Source of the DNA: Isoetes taiwanensis
Lineage: Eukaryota > Streptophyta > Lycopodiopsida > Isoetales > Isoetaceae
Length of the DNA stretch: 64,000 bases
NCBI GenBank assembly: GCA_021234155.1
Contig: JAJEKV010000018.1
Coordinates: forward strand, 15,738,180-15,802,179
Direction of reading: 5' to 3'
Positions 47,879-59,880 of the stretch are shown here, piece by piece. The position numbers and the translations under genes were made by a program. The notes under the pieces are model-generated. The model worked only from the letters and a program-made list of their open reading frames with translations. It had not been told where the DNA came from and searched no databases. Each line of letters begins with the position of its first letter. The first letter of the stretch is position 1.

Positions 47879-48167
47879 TTCAGGTATTGTCGTTATTGGT
47901 TAAAGTTTCTCTTCCTTGCTTTTGCCTATAATGGATGTACCTTCTCATCCATGGTCGCATAGATAACTGTTGAAATGTAGATAAAGTAATATGAGGCAAA
48001 CCAGATACTTACGCATGGCGAGATCTTAGGAATATTGATGAATGTATTTCTAAGACAATTGTGCCTGAACGAAGTAGCTCAAGAGTAGTGTCCAAACTCA
48101 GCCATTAGCAACTTGCTGCTTAGTGGCAGGAGCAGCATTTTGCACAAAGCGCTTTAACGATATACTT
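47879..48167. repeat. 289-bp direct repeat, copy 1
   Basis: Begins TTCAGGTATTGTCGTTATTGG and ends GCACAAAGCGCTTTA. The second copy is at 49319-49607, offset exactly 1440 bp at both ends, with a few substitutions and one small compensating indel. Confidence 0.9.
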
Positions 48168-48697
48168 CATCCAGCCACATCTTTTTTTTTTTTTCAGCCA
48201 ATAACTTTCTATAATGCCATATGTTTGAAGGTCTTTATTACCTTTGATATAAACACTTTGTGGAACAACCTTAAATGCCTTTAAAAGTGTCTGCAAAATA
48301 TTAACATACTCTCAAAGATCTTTTTCCGCATATTCACAGGAGAGGAGGCCACTTCAACAGTTAAATCCCTTCCACTTCAAGATCTTTATTATCTCCAAAA
48401 TAGGCTCACGCAAAAAAAAGGCCTGATCAATCTTTGGAAATGATGATCAGATGGGTAGAACTATGAGACATGAGGAACACGAAGGCCAACAGCTCAGCAA
48501 TAATGCATCTGGCTGGGAGCCTTGCAATGAAGGGAGATTCAGCCACTGATCTGTTCTCTCTTACAGTGGATGATGCAAGACAAGGTTATCTACTCTTATT
48601 AACTAATTTGGAGGCTGGGATCCTGGGTAATCTTACCGCCTACCAGAAAGAGAAAGCAAGAAATAATGCAGAAAGCACAAAGATAATAAGCACATAA

Positions 48698-49297
48698 TAA
48701 GCTGTAAGGGCAACCTTCAGGCTTAAGTTTCTTCTCAAGGAGGCTTACAATGCACATATCCTTCACAAATTTATTGGTGCTAATAATCGGCTGCTTACAG
48801 AACATCAATTCTCGTGCCTGAGATCGATGTATTACTATCATAAAGGCAGGTGTGAAGCTACTGCTGGTGTTCTACTGGATATCATACAGGTTCCCCTGGA
48901 TGAACTATTGCTGCTTACCCCATCCTGGGCCGAGATCAATTGGATGGCCCCTCCTTCCTTTGCTATGCCCCTTACTGCCACCCATTCCTTCCCTAATCTC
49001 CCTGCTATCCTGGCTTCTCTGTTAAATCTGTCTTCCATGCCAATTCAATCTCCCCTTCCCAGACAGAATTCTCCCCATGCAAGTGGTATCTGGCTTTGAT
49101 TTGCGGTTTTCTATTTGGAGATTACTGATCAGCATGCCAGAAATGGATTTTGATCTTGGTTTAATCGACAGTCTGCTACTTTTTATTTGGGCTCTGAGCC
49201 TTTTTGTTATATGTATATTTTTGATTTATGATTAATATCAAATCCTTCCTTTTCCTCAAAAAAAAAAAAAAAAAAAAAAAAAAAACTAAGCACATAA
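48698..49297 (+). mobile_element. Truncated L1-type retroposon with 11-bp target duplication
   Basis: TAAGCACATAA at 48687-48697 is repeated at 49287-49297. The insertion (48698-49286, 589 bp) ends GATTAATATCAAATCCTTCC..CCTC and a run of 28 A (49258-49285). A plus-strand frame with LLLDIIQVPLDELLLLTPSW reads through part of it but carries no RT motif. The 3' pattern matches the poly(A) elements at 32.2 and 50.3 kb. Confidence 0.85.
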
Positions 49298-49318
49298 CTT
49301 TACATACCTGAATTTATA

Positions 49319-49607
49319 AGGTTCAGTTATTGTTGTTATTGGTTAAAGTTTCTCTTCATTGTGTCTCCCTATAATGGATGTGCCTTCTCATCCATAGTCG
49401 GATAGATAACTGTTGAAATATAGATATAGTAATATGAGGCAAACCAGTTACTTATGCATGGCAAGATCTTAGGAATATGGATGAATGTATTGCTAAGGCA
49501 ATTGTGCCTGAACGAAGTAGGAGGTGCTCAAGAGTAGTGTCCAAACTCAGGCATTAGCAACTTGCTGCTTAGTGGCAGGGGCAGCATTTCGCACAAAGCG
49601 CTTTACA
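49319..49607. repeat. 289-bp direct repeat, copy 2
   Basis: Begins TTCAGTTATTGTTGTTATTGG. Together with copy 1 it brackets 48168-49318, which includes the retroposon insertion. The insertion therefore falls in the spacer and not in the duplicated part. Confidence 0.9.
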
Positions 49608-50268
49608 CTCGGCGTATGTGGTGCTGTAGTTTGGTTCTTGCGGGCTATGTGATAACATTATACATTACTTAATTTAGCTTGTGGTGATCTTCCTGTTATC
49701 CCCATCATTCTATAGGGATTTAAAACTGGGGTGCTTATCTTGCCTGTGAAAAATGGCTTCATCAAAACTGCAATTTAGATATACTAATGTTTGCTTGGCT
49801 GCTTTCCAATGGGTCTATCTATGATGCTGCATAACCTGCTAGCCTGTCGTACATCAGGCTAGCAGGTACAATTCGTAATTTTGAATGCAAGGATGTCGCG
49901 ATGACTTGGCTCCGGTGTTTCCTGTTCCTCCATTGCTTGACACTTGGCCGCAAAGCTTAAAAATGAAATACACCACCAAAATATCGGTTGCGATTGATAT
50001 AGAGAAGCACTAGACCCACTAACTTGTAGACATTGGCATCATCTTCAAAGAGCTCCAAATTGCATTCAAACTTCTGTATTAGCTTATCTCACACAATATG
50101 GCAATAAACATTGTTCCAATTACAGGTGCTTTTAAGCATAGATTGCGGAATGGTTACATTTATGGACAGCAACAATCCAAGCAATAAAAAGGTTACACAA
50201 CAAAAGGTTGCACGCAAGATCTTGAAGATAATCTTGAACTCTAATTGGACAAATGGCCATCTCTCCCC
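49608..50268. other. No gene recognised
   Basis: No recognisable coding or repeat content beyond short AT-rich words. Confidence 0.4.
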
Positions 50269-51015
50269 TTTTTTTTTTTGAGGGTAAGAATATATATAAT
50301 ATTAATAGTAAAATAAGTAATACAATGACACCCCCATCGGGCATTGATTGAAAAAATTATCACAAAGGGGAAGGGGGATTTCACACCTTCTAGCATGTAC
50401 TCTAATGACTAGGATCCGTTCTTCACCAACCCTAGATTACCATAGAGAACCCCCTTCTTCTTCTCAGGAAAGAATACTATACGGACCAAATAGCCTTTTC
50501 CATGCTTGAGAAATACAGAAGTCATCCTTCCCACAGTAGAAGAGCTAGCCAGTAGCCAGTAACCAGCTATCCTTCATCAGAAATCCAATGACACTTAAAG
50601 AAGGTGTAAAACCCGTTGATGCTTCCAATCTTATCCAACTCTCTGTTGTAGTTCCGTCCAAACTTACGATGGTGAGCTAAGGCCATTAGGGCCACCTCTT
50701 GGTTGAAGGAGTTCCTTACCTTAGTTAGAGATACAGACAACCCTCCAAGAGCAACTCCACATCTATGCTTCCAAATACACCACAATGATATATTGGTGAG
50801 TGAGACTTGGATTATGTCTGTACCCGTAATTGCTAAAATAGCTGGCCACGACAACTGATGAACCTCCAACCCAATAATGGGACTGACCCAACCCCAAAAA
50901 TCCCCTATATTTGGACAAAAAAATAAGTGATCCATTGTTTCAGAGGCACCACACCCTAATGGACAGTGGTCATGCTGCACGATTCCCCTATTCAATAGCC
51001 ATGTCTTTTCTTTGT
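50269..51015 (-). mobile_element. 5'-truncated L1-type LINE with zf-RVT C-terminus
   Basis: Minus-strand frame 51019-50567: WLLNRGIVQHDHCPLGCGAS, ETMDHLFFCPNIGDFWGWVS, then NISLWCIWKHRCGVALGG and a C-terminal helical stretch. The C-x4-C...H-x4-C with flanking Trp is the zf-RVT motif common in plant LINE ORF2 C-termini. After the stop come about 290 bp of 3' UTR, CTTACCCTC and 11 A (complement of 50269-50279). The 5' end abuts the foldback element at 51016. No target duplication was found. Confidence 0.8.
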
Positions 51016-51362
51016 ACACGGGGGGTGACTCCGGGCAACGAGAGCTGTTGGATAGGCATATTCACCCCTTATTCCTTAATCTATACCGTACACAAAATTC
51101 CTCGTTTGTGGGGTATGGATGTATAGAAATTATGATACTATATAACAAAATTTAAAAAATACTATAAGATTTCAGGTAACATACTATATGGTGTTAATTT
51201 TGTACGTACAAAACATAATTATAGGGGCTCTCGCTGCCCTACGTCACCCCCGTGTGAATATGCACCCAAACAAAAGGGGGTTTAAGGGGGAATTTAATTT
51301 TAAGGTGTATAATGTAATGGTTTGTCTTATATTAAAAAAAATTTGGTCCCTTCAAGGCCTTG
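51016..51362 (+). mobile_element. Foldback element with long inverted ends, copy 2
   Basis: The left arm, CACGGGGGGTGACTCCGGGC then CGAGAGCTGTTGGATAGGCA, is inverted at the right (GGGGCTCTCGCTGCCCTACG, CACCCCCGTGTGAATATGCA). The centre holds paired AT-rich words (CTATATAACAAAATTT region). A GGTCCCTTCAAGGCC hairpin ends the unit, as in copy 1 (24958-25332). Confidence 0.7.
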
Positions 51363-51941
51363 TCTACAATATAGTCGTGAAGAGCACTTAAACCATGTGC
51401 TTTGCCATGGCACATATGTTGTCTTATATTTAAAAAATGCCATCTTGGATACATATGTTGTGGGGAATAATCAAACATCTCCACAACTAAATCGAGTTAA
51501 GATTTGCCTTGCATAGGGTGTTATAGAATTGCAAGGCAACTTAAATGGATGGGCATAAACTCTGAAATGAACATAAATACTTGAGCACTTCAACTTCAGA
51601 ATAAGCACAACTTTTACAAGAACTCGGGGGTATTCTATGTTCCAATAAGGTCCCATTGCAAGAAAATCACTTGTATTTCTGCTTTATAGCCTTGGGCCCA
51701 TATGTATCTCAACGATTGTAACGATCTAACTGTGGCTGCAATTCCAGCATCAGTAATAGGACAATCCCTGAGTTCAAGCTTCCTAAGCTTCATTCAACCA
51801 GACAAAGCTCTGAACCCCTCATTATTCTCTCCAACACAGCCCAAAAGAAGCCACCTAATCTTTCCACCATATCTGCATAGGACAAAGTATAAGACATTTC
51901 CTAATGCAAAACACTATAGGATAATAATTCTCAAAACAAAC
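51363..51941. other. No gene recognised
   Basis: Short ORFs without recognisable content. Confidence 0.4.
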
Positions 51942-51964
51942 TACCTAACTCACATATGCCTTAC

Positions 51965-52486
51965 CTTCATAGTTTCCAATCATGGTCTGTGTTGCATTGG
52001 CATTGGGACCTATAATACCTAATGTCCCAATTTTTGTTCGTGAAAGTGGTAACATGCCATCATTTTTTAAGAGCACAATTCCTTGTAAAGCGACTTCAAG
52101 TGCAAGGCGTTGATTTTCTTTTGTGCAAAACATCTGCGGCTCCCAAGTTGCCATACTCTTGGCTTAGCGGGCTGCCTCAAAAGCGCGATTCGATAGTAAA
52201 TAAATTAGTGAGAGCTCGATTCAAGTCCAATTCGGTGATTTTTCCTCCTTGCAATGCCTCTGCTGCATGTCGGCAACGAATGTCCCACAATTGAGGTCCA
52301 AACTCGGAAAAATGCAAGCAAAGAACATTAAGCTTTTCATCGTCAAACGTTCTTTTGAAGAAAAATACTTGTAGTTAATCGTACCTGCCAAGAAACGAGA
52401 CAAAGAATCGCATCTCCAAAGAATTTGTATAACTTGTATTGTCATACATTACACCGCCTTTGCATCCGCGGTCGGAAACAATGTAC
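51965..52486 (-). pseudogene. GH3 beta-D-xylosidase (BXL-type) pseudogene fragment
   Basis: Landmarks on the minus strand, in family order. After an acceptor (TTTTCTAG, ends 52487) comes YIVSDRGCKGGVMYDNTSYT (the YIVSDCD nucleophile region; the Cys-Asp after SD is altered). Then LDLNCGTFVA, a frameshifted [66 protein letters not shown] and [11 protein letters not shown], ending at donor GAAG/GTAAGG (51965/51964). Plant BXL proteins (about 770 residues, secreted, trimming xylan and arabinan) match this string of motifs closely. At least two frameshifts and missing N- and C-terminal parts show it is a pseudogene. Confidence 0.85.
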
Positions 52487-53463
52487 CTAGAAAAGTTTTG
52501 AGTGATGAGATGATTCATAATGCCGCACATATAATTTATAACTTGTCACATTCACCGCGGGATAGAAAATGGCATAGAGTCTTTATGTGAGCGTAAGGAC
52601 AAAACGGATCATGTTATCATTTTCGAAGAAGCTTGAAGCTTGTCCGCCAGGGAACACCACCACAAGGCCCATAGTTTGGGACCCAAAAAATCGAACAACA
52701 ACAATGGTCACTTTGTTTTTTTAAGTCTAAAAAGCGACTTCCCAGGACCTGTCACAATGAAACACTACTTAACATATGCCACACAAATTTCGGCGACCAA
52801 ATCTTACCTTTTGTAAGGCTTCCACCAAAACAAGCATTATCGCGGGGTATCATACTCCAATCCAGTGACTTGATCATTAAAATTGCATGCTTTTTACACG
52901 GAAAGCATGAACATAAAAGGGACAACCTTTCAACATAAACTGTGTACAGATGAAGTCTCCCAGTAGATAAACACTGGATGGCATTTTGCACATTCTCTCT
53001 CAAAAACACATAGATTACTGGGTAGGCCAGCAACCATCTGCTATTAACCATCTTGCTCTGTAATAATCCGTGGCCACGTGATCATCACTATTTACAACCC
53101 CACCGTTTAATTTCAGAGGCTGGCAAAACAGAGCAAAAAAGAGGCTTCAATCAATTTCAAAAAGCGGATCGGGACAATATGCAGCAGAACAAGGTAAAAC
53201 TAAGGGGATTCCCTACTTTCTGGCCGAAATACTCCACTGTATGCTTTGCCATACTGAAGCCAGAGTTTGGAGATGCAATCGCTTATCGAAGCAGAGCTCT
53301 TCCACCTAAATCGATTCAAGATTTCCATTGGGCATTCATAACTAGATGCATTAACCATATGTCAGACCCATCAAACCGATTTGCTTTGATTTTGGAGATC
53401 GAGATCCCTTACAGCAAAAACCATAACCCAGAGACCTACTTTTCGAGAAAACAGGAACCCTAA
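52487..53463. other. No gene recognised
   Basis: Possibly upstream introns or exons of the beta-xylosidase pseudogene, but no further GH3 motif is visible. A plus-strand 136-codon ORF at 53053-53463 has no recognisable motif; it ends at the MITE-like repeat. Confidence 0.4.
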
Positions 53464-53734
53464 AATGAGCTGCTCGAGCTTTGCATGTCGAGCAAAATAA
53501 AATGTAATAGGAAAAATAGAACTATTAAAATAAAAAATAAAATATTATAAATGTAATGGGTCTACACTATTGAAAAGAGGCATTAAAATTAATTCAAGCG
53601 TATGCAAATAAAATGCGCACTCTAGATGTACTAATTAGTAGGCCTTGTGCAATACGCCCATCAAATCATATAAAAACCATTAGAAAAACCGTACAAAAAT
53701 ACAAAAAAAACCCCCTGTTATTATGCTACATATT
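53464..53734 (-). mobile_element. MITE-like repeat, family AATATGTAGCATAATAACAGG, copy 3
   Basis: Inverted copy of 35525-35815: GAGCTGCTCGAGCTTTGCAT at the left, CTAGATGTACTAATTAGTAG in the middle and CCCCCTGTTATTATGCTACA at the right. Confidence 0.75.
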
Positions 53735-53795
53735 TGAAACTGCTCATTTTGAAAATTCTTAACCATACAATTCTCAAGTCTTTTTGGATCTGTGT

Positions 53796-54398
53796 GATTT
53801 TGTTATACTCACCTGATGATCCATGTGATGGTCTGAGAGCGCTACCTTTTTTACTGACTATTGCACATCCAATTACCACTATGAACAACACGCCCAGTTT
53901 TGTAACAACAAAGGATCTCTTGCATGTTAATTTTTGCTATGTTGATAAACGCTATGTTTTGATGCAGATGTCTTCAAAATGCTTATGTATAACAGAGACA
54001 AGTTTGAGCAAAAACATTAACATGAAACCTAGAAGAGTACCCACCTCTATTGTACGAATAAGAAGAGAAACATGGAATATTATCTGTCTTTTTAGTGAGC
54101 ATTTCCTGATTTTGTTATAATCACATGGTGATTCATGTGATAACCCAAGAGCGCTACTTTTTTTTACTGACTATTGCACATCCAATTACCACTATGGACA
54201 ACATGCCCAATTTTGTAACAATAAAGGATCTCTTGCATGTTAATTTCTGCTATGGTCGGGGAACACTATGTTTTGCTGCAAATATCTTCAGAATGCTTAG
54301 TGGGCATGCTCTAAATGTATAACAAGGGCAATTTGAGCAAAACACTAACATGAAAATATAGAAGAGTACACACCTCTACTGAATGAATAAGAAGAAAT
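53796..54398. repeat. 312-bp tandem duplication (2 units)
   Basis: GATTTTGTTATA at 53796 and 54108. Both units carry GAGCGCTAC, TTTACTGACTATTGCACATC and AAGGATCTCTTGCATGTTAA. The units end near 54070 and 54398. No coding content. Confidence 0.85.
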
Positions 54399-55150
54399 TG
54401 ATTAAGTCACTCTGTCAAAATGCAAAGCCTTCTGATAGAAATGATGCCGCCTTTTGTCGGTTGAATTCCACATTCACAATCACTCGTTTTCCTCAATATA
54501 TTGTGATGTATAGCCAAGGACATTCTGGTATAATATTAATGTTTGCAGCACTTCCCCAAAACAAGCAAGCCGGAGCTTTTTCATGGCCAAAGCACAGAAC
54601 TTATGCAAATCCATAGAACTAACCATAACCATTAAAAGAAACAGGAAGATCAACCTAATTTCATGAAAAATTTCCAATATATGGAAAATAACCTTAATAA
54701 TCAAACGGAAGAAACGAAAATGAGAGGGAAGGGGGGCTTTTACCTAAATGGATCGATCTAGCTTTTTTCAATACTGTGGGATTGATATCCAAACTCTTCA
54801 AGTGAAGCAGAATCTGCAATAGTATAGTCAGATTTATGAGTTCGCTCTGTTATTACCATAATCAAGCCCTTCTCTCTATGAACTATCTTTTTCAACTCTC
54901 CTGCAAGGCATCTAAATGTATGAAAATCACAAAGGAACTCAAACTTCTATGAGTCTGTGCGTATATGGATTGAATACAATATAATATCATACCTCTTCTA
55001 TCTACTCATAATAGCCAACAACAATATCATGATAACTAAGAACTCTGTCAACCCTAAATGGTGATCAATCAAAAATGGTTTACAAGGAGCATCAAAAGTA
55101 TTTGCCACATGGTCATTCTCTCCGTAATGACACAACAGGGTAAAAGAAAG
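54399..55150. other. No gene recognised
   Basis: AT-rich, short ORFs only. Confidence 0.4.
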
Positions 55151-55152
55151 CT

Positions 55153-55209
55153 AGGGTGTCTAAAAAAAATGCCCTTACATTATGTATAATGTAGGGCATG
55201 TAGGCACCC
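55153..55209. repeat. Near-perfect inverted repeat (hairpin)
   Basis: GGGTGTC ... GGCACCC outer arms enclose TGCCCTTACATTAT/ATAATGTAGGGCA (55170-55198). The outer GGCACCC word resembles the inner part of the CACTA-like termini at 16257 (CACAAGGCACCC). It may be the remnant end of an element containing the adjacent coding blocks. Confidence 0.6.
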
Positions 55210-55497
55210 GTTTTTGTTATTTTTTTGAATTTTAGTTAGTTGGGATATGTAATGATTAGGAGTAGCCACGTCAGCAATTCAAAATTATGAGTGGCAGTGG
55301 CAACCAGAACGGACCTTCATTGCAATTTTTCGGAGGGAGATTGCAAAGTGTTTCCTGTTTAGGAAAAAAATTTGCCGCCGTTCCAATTTTCTCGTGTTTT
55401 CGAAAGATCAACGGCAATTCGACCAGAACTATTCTTCTTCCTCGAAATCCTTGCCAAAAATCCAAGCAATGGACGCCTTTGCCTCCCTAAGTCACCC

Positions 55498-56650
55498 AGA
55501 TTAAACAAAAATTTGAAAATAGCCAATTCTAGCAAGAAAGCCGAAAAAAACAAGAGGAAGGTTCAAACTTCTGAGGAACCAGGGCCAAAAAGAAGACTTA
55601 TTTGTGAAGAACCCGCTGTTGTGGAAGCAAAGCATGTAAGATGTGTAAATGCGGATGAAATTTTTCCAGATTTACAACGTGATAATGGACGAAAGCAAAG
55701 GGGGGCCCAAAGACATACCTGGGGTTCAAAGAATCTAGCGTGAAGCCGAGAGGGCCGAGAACTTCTACAAACATTATGAAATTGTTTTTGGTAAGTGGAG
55801 GTCACAAATCGCCATGTACCGAAAGTACTTTGCTCGTGCATTTGCCCTTCAATTGACAGTAAAAAAGTAGATTGGGATACTTTTAAAGTTTTGGCCAAAG
55901 ATTTGGCAAAGGGAGGAGCAAAAGAATCTGCTATTACGTAAGAAATTGCGACCTCTAAATCCACATCCAAGGTTCCTAAATTTCAGCAAGGATTTTACCC
56001 TAAGGAAGAGCTTGAATTTGCGTAAACTCATTGCGGAAGGTCATGGAGAGTTAATTAGCAAAGACATCCAAGGTTGAAGAACCGAAAATCCAAAGACGTA
56101 ATTACGCGACAATATAAATAAGATTTCGTGAAGAAAGGATGCACATGAAGAGGACCTAGCACGATATAAAGAAGACATCAATAGTGTTCTCGACGACGCC
56201 AAGCGTAATAAGAGAGACATCAAGACTGTGCAGCAGGAGGTAGACCTTTGATGAGAGATAGAAACAGAAGGAAGAAATGTCAAGAGAATTCAGAGCCATT
56301 GGAGAAAGCCATTCGGGAGAAGGAGTTATGTGAAAAGAGGATTGCGTAACTTGAGGAGGCCCACAAAGTTCGGTTTTGAGTGCCGCAGACGGCTTGATGA
56401 TATGCATAAGTACATGATGCATTCTCGCAATGATTCTCCTTCAGCCCAAAACAAGCTTAGTGATCTCTCCAAATGAAGAAAAATTCATATCCTCAGGCAT
56501 GGATGTGTGTTTTGCAAAGAATGGCTTTGCTAATAATGAACCTATCCTAGTTGCTCCATGCGAGCATTCATTTCATATCTTCGTTTCTCATATTCTATTT
56601 CTCATTGGACTATCCTCGCCCAAGAGCATGCAAATGGGACGATAACATTT
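55498..56650 (+). pseudogene. Coiled-coil/zinc-finger gene, second copy, not interrupted by the transposon
   Basis: PKRRLICEEPAVVEAKHVRC leads to RGAQRHTWGSKNLA and a stop. In shifted frames follow REAERAENFYKHYEIVFGKW, YRKYFARAFALQLTVKKVDW, FYPKEELEFA, coiled-coil pieces (EDLARYKEDINSVLDDAKRN; EKAIREKELCEKRIA; RRLDDMHKYMMHSRNDS) and a C-terminal VCFAKNGFANNEPILVAPCE with HSFHIF, a RING-like C-x-n-APC-x-H pattern. Blocks are in the same order as 15578-16256 plus 25783-26309, with no element between. Numerous stops and frameshifts mark it as a pseudogene. Function unknown; coiled coil plus zinc finger suggests oligomerisation and binding. Confidence 0.7.
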
Positions 56651-56734
56651 CAAAGACCTTGGGTGTGTACACCGGAGGTAAGCAAGATTTCATGATTTAT
56701 GTTCAATTTGTCGCACCCGTGATTACCGCAATGT

Positions 56735-57150
56735 AGAATCCATTTACATGTAGAATCCATTTACATGTAGATTGTCGCACTTAAGGTTTTGCTACAAAGA
56801 TGTAGGAGTGTAATCGGGTTATTTTATACTTATAGTTCCTTGGCTTGCATGTCATACATATATGTGTTTCTTACATACATGTTGTACATTCACAAAGTAG
56901 GGTCCTAAATGTAGAACTTAAATACATAAAATTAGGAGTTGTGTAATCGAAGTTTTGTGGCGTAACATTTAGAGGTATTTTATGTAATCGTGGTGATGTG
57001 TACATGTGCATACATTGAGCACATTCATGTACATTACATGTACATTCCATCCGGATAAATAGTCAAGCACATATGTATGTACTCAAAGTACTTCAATGTA
57101 GATCAGTTCTAGTAATATGTACAAATATTGATATGTACGCAATGCTTAGA
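56735..57150. repeat. TGTACAT/TACATGTAGA-rich spacer
   Basis: Repeated ACATGTAGA, GTACATTACATGTACATTCC and TATGTAC words, including a 22-bp tandem repeat (AATCCATTTACATGTAG) at 56729-56770. Same character as 26340-26840. Confidence 0.6.
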
Positions 57151-57242
57151 GACCCGATTAGTTTGAGACCGATATCCGACCGTTATGTGATTTATTTTCG
57201 TGAGCTTCAAAGTGCCAAAAAAAACTATCGAGCGTAAATTAC

Positions 57243-57905
57243 ACCACGATCGTGCGCTTTGTTTTCAAATTCGATTTGCATTGTGTCGAGGAAGCAATTT
57301 CTTATTCTTGGTTCGGTTTTCACAGCTTTGGAGGTTCCAAAGAAAATTGAGGTGCAAGATGTAGCCGAGGGAAAGAAAGCAAAGATTGAAGGAAAAAGCA
57401 AAATCACTATTCCCCGCGGTGATACAGTGAGGGAGGCCGGCACTTCAGTCCGCATGGTGACATTCCGTGATATGAGCGTGAACTCGAGAGATTGAGGGAG
57501 CAGTGCTAAGGCCACATCTTCAAAAGTAAAGGCAAAGCAGCAGAAAGATGTGACTCCAAAGAAGAACTCCACGCCTAAAAAGCCACGTAAGAAGATAATT
57601 GAAGCAAAGAGAAACAGTAAGAAAGCATTTTATTTTAGTGTACAAAGAAATGAGAAATCCATGACATCCTATGTTTACAGTCCTAATGAAGAGGAATATT
57701 CCGAGCATCAAGATGTAGAGCCCTATACTTTTAAGTTTGTGTCAAAACTTGCTTCCGACATAGCAAAGGACGCTGAAATTCCCCGACAATGAGAAATCGA
57801 AGAGGTTGCGCATTTGAGGATTCGGACCTAATAAGAATCTGAAAGTGAGGAAACCAAAAAGTAGGGAAGGAAATGGATAATTGACTCGAAAAACAAAGAC
57901 GTAGA
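57243..57905 (+). pseudogene. Lysine-rich coding block, unknown (probably same gene or element as neighbours)
   Basis: Two open stretches: VPKKIEVQDVAEGKKAKIEG, KITIPRGDTVREAGTSVRMV, and after a stop TPKKNSTPKKPRKKIIEAKR, KAFYFSVQRNEKSMTSYVYS, YTFKFVSKLASDIAKDAEIP. Highly basic, probably disordered. The position between the zinc-finger block and the Ulp1 block suggests it forms the linker of a large multidomain protein. Confidence 0.45.
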
Positions 57906-58069
57906 AAGCGTAAGAATGATCTCTACAGTAACTTGATCTACATTTCTTACATTTTTTCTACATCTAGTATCCAAGTTAAAAACTTTAAAATAATATGGAT
58001 AGTAGTAGACGAATGTAGATGATTTGTGTAAATGTAGTGGTCATTGAACCCGCATCGCAGCTCAATACA

Positions 58070-59090
58070 GCCATAATGATGCCTTGCTGAACCGAATGAT
58101 GAAGCTCAAGAAGGCAAGGATTTTCCCGTGATCTTTGCCCGAAATGGAGTGTTATTTATTTGAACAAGATGTGCCGGACATGGATGTGGGGAAATTTTCC
58201 AACCGCATGTGGATATGTATGCCGTGCAATCGGACTTTGAACTTGTTCATTTGTATGTGTAAGTCAAGTTAGTAATTGTATCCTTTTCAACTTGTTATAG
58301 GTACCGCAGCTCTGGTTCCGTGATGATAAGAAGGCCGACGCCCGTTCTTCCCACCGGACAGCCTTCATGGAATTTGCAAAGATGGGCCAAGGCAAGTTTA
58401 AAAAGATAAATCTATGGCAGCCTCCGAAATGGGAAGAGATATTGTAAAGGTAGCTCTTACAGGATAAATTGGCTGAAGTGCGATGGATCATGATTCCAAT
58501 GCTATGTAGAGTTACCAACATCACACTTTGGCCATCTTCAACATGGCACTTACTAAGAGTAAGAACACCATCAACATTCGTGATCTTCAATTCTCGCCGA
58601 GGACATTGACGCTGACATGCTTGCACTTAAGAGGTATTTTGTATTTCACATCTCCTTTTATTAATATTGAGTAGATTGATACCATGTTAGCAGCTTCTTT
58701 CATTCATTTGCTACAAAATAGATCCGGTCTTTTGCGTGCTCCATATCCTCACTATGGCACGCTGGTTGTGTCGAAAGTGTCCCACTTTTTGAAGCATGGA
58801 CAAAATCCTTCACCAGGGCCAGAAGATTCATAAGTGTCCACAGCAGAAAGATGGGGATTCATGTGGCCTCTATGTTGCAAAATATATGCGGTTTGTAGAC
58901 ACAAATGCGTGTGTGGTAAAACTACCAATGTGAGTGTCTCACTTCTTTTGTCTTGCAAACAAATGGTTTTAATACTTATTATGTAAGTATTGTTGTCACA
59001 TTTGCAGATTACCCGAACCGGTTCTTGACAAAGTATGCATCCGATCGTCGTGATGTTCTCACCCGAGCACTACTTCAGAGTTAGACCACA
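58070..59090 (+). pseudogene. Ulp1-like cysteine protease (peptidase C48) remnant
   Basis: The C48 landmarks are present: VRWIMIPM followed by (frame change) HTLAIFNMALTKSKNTINIR (the region of the catalytic His), and CPQQKDGDSCGLYVAKYMRF, where the Cys codon at 58862-58864 is the expected nucleophile in the QQ.DG.SCG.YV motif. A likely intron (GTGAGT at 58930 to TTTGCAG ending 59007, 78 nt) separates this from a C-terminal stretch (FLTKYASDRRDVLTRALLQS). Another likely intron lies around 58633-58674. Ulp1-type domains remove SUMO-like tags in cells and are also carried by several plant DNA transposon families. Stops and frame changes make it a pseudogene. Confidence 0.75.
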
Positions 59091-59280
59091 TTCAAATCGC
59101 GACCAACCTATTAGACCACCGGTACTAATAAATGTTGCTAAGAAACAGCCTCTCCCTATTGTCAATGCTAAACACTATTTGATTATAAAATACACATTTT
59201 TTCATTGAATTTGAATACAATCTCTTTTATTCAACTCCACCATACTTTATTGATAAATTGCATGTTCTTTCATATCGTGT

Positions 59281-59880
59281 ACGTAAAAGGTTGATAGTGT
59301 TTGATATCAATAATGTTTTGGCAAAACAAATACATAGGACTTTGGTATCGATGATCATCCTAGTTGGAAATTATGACATAATAGGCAAGAAAGTGTTGTT
59401 TTTAAGGCCCCACCTAGACTAATTCCTGGAATTTGTATTTGAACACTTTGAAGTAGGAATATGGTCATCAATAGCTCCATGGAACCTATCAAGAGTAGTG
59501 GATAAAATCTTGACAATGACGCAGATAAGGGACTTAAGGTTCACCTTTGATGGAAGCCATCGCTTGGAGCTGCCTTTCCTGATTGCAAAAGAAGTGAAGA
59601 TAAACCTTTGTATCCGGGCCAATTGAGTTTATATAATGAAGAAGTATCCGCATTGAATAACAAAGAACACACTAATAGTAGACGACTTCGAAAGTACAAG
59701 ATGCTCTTCAATCCCAACGAAAATTGCATATGCCCACCTTCATGGCGAAAGTGATGTTGAAGACACAGTCTCTCTTGACACTTCAAAAACCATGGCTAGA
59801 GGGTTTGTTGATAGCACCGCACTGCAAACAAGATGTGAAGCGTAATCCTTTACGCAATCCATCCGATGTACTAACAACAA
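59281..59880 (+). pseudogene. FCP1/NLI-interacting-factor-type phosphatase domain (HAD fold) remnant
   Basis: In family order: RKRLIVFDINNVLA (motif I region, Asp codon 59303-59305; the usual second Asp is Asn), LFLRPHLD*FLEFVFEHFEV, GIWSSIAPWNLSRVVDKIL, DLRFTFDGSHRLEL, YNEE, NTLIVDDFESTR (paired Asp at 59681-59686), IPTKIAYAHLHGESDVEDT, and in a shifted frame WLEGLLIAPHCKQDVKRN. These match FCP1 homology domains, which dephosphorylate serine in proteins such as the RNA polymerase II tail. At least three stops and two frameshifts are present. It lies directly after the Ulp1 block on the same strand. Confidence 0.75.
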
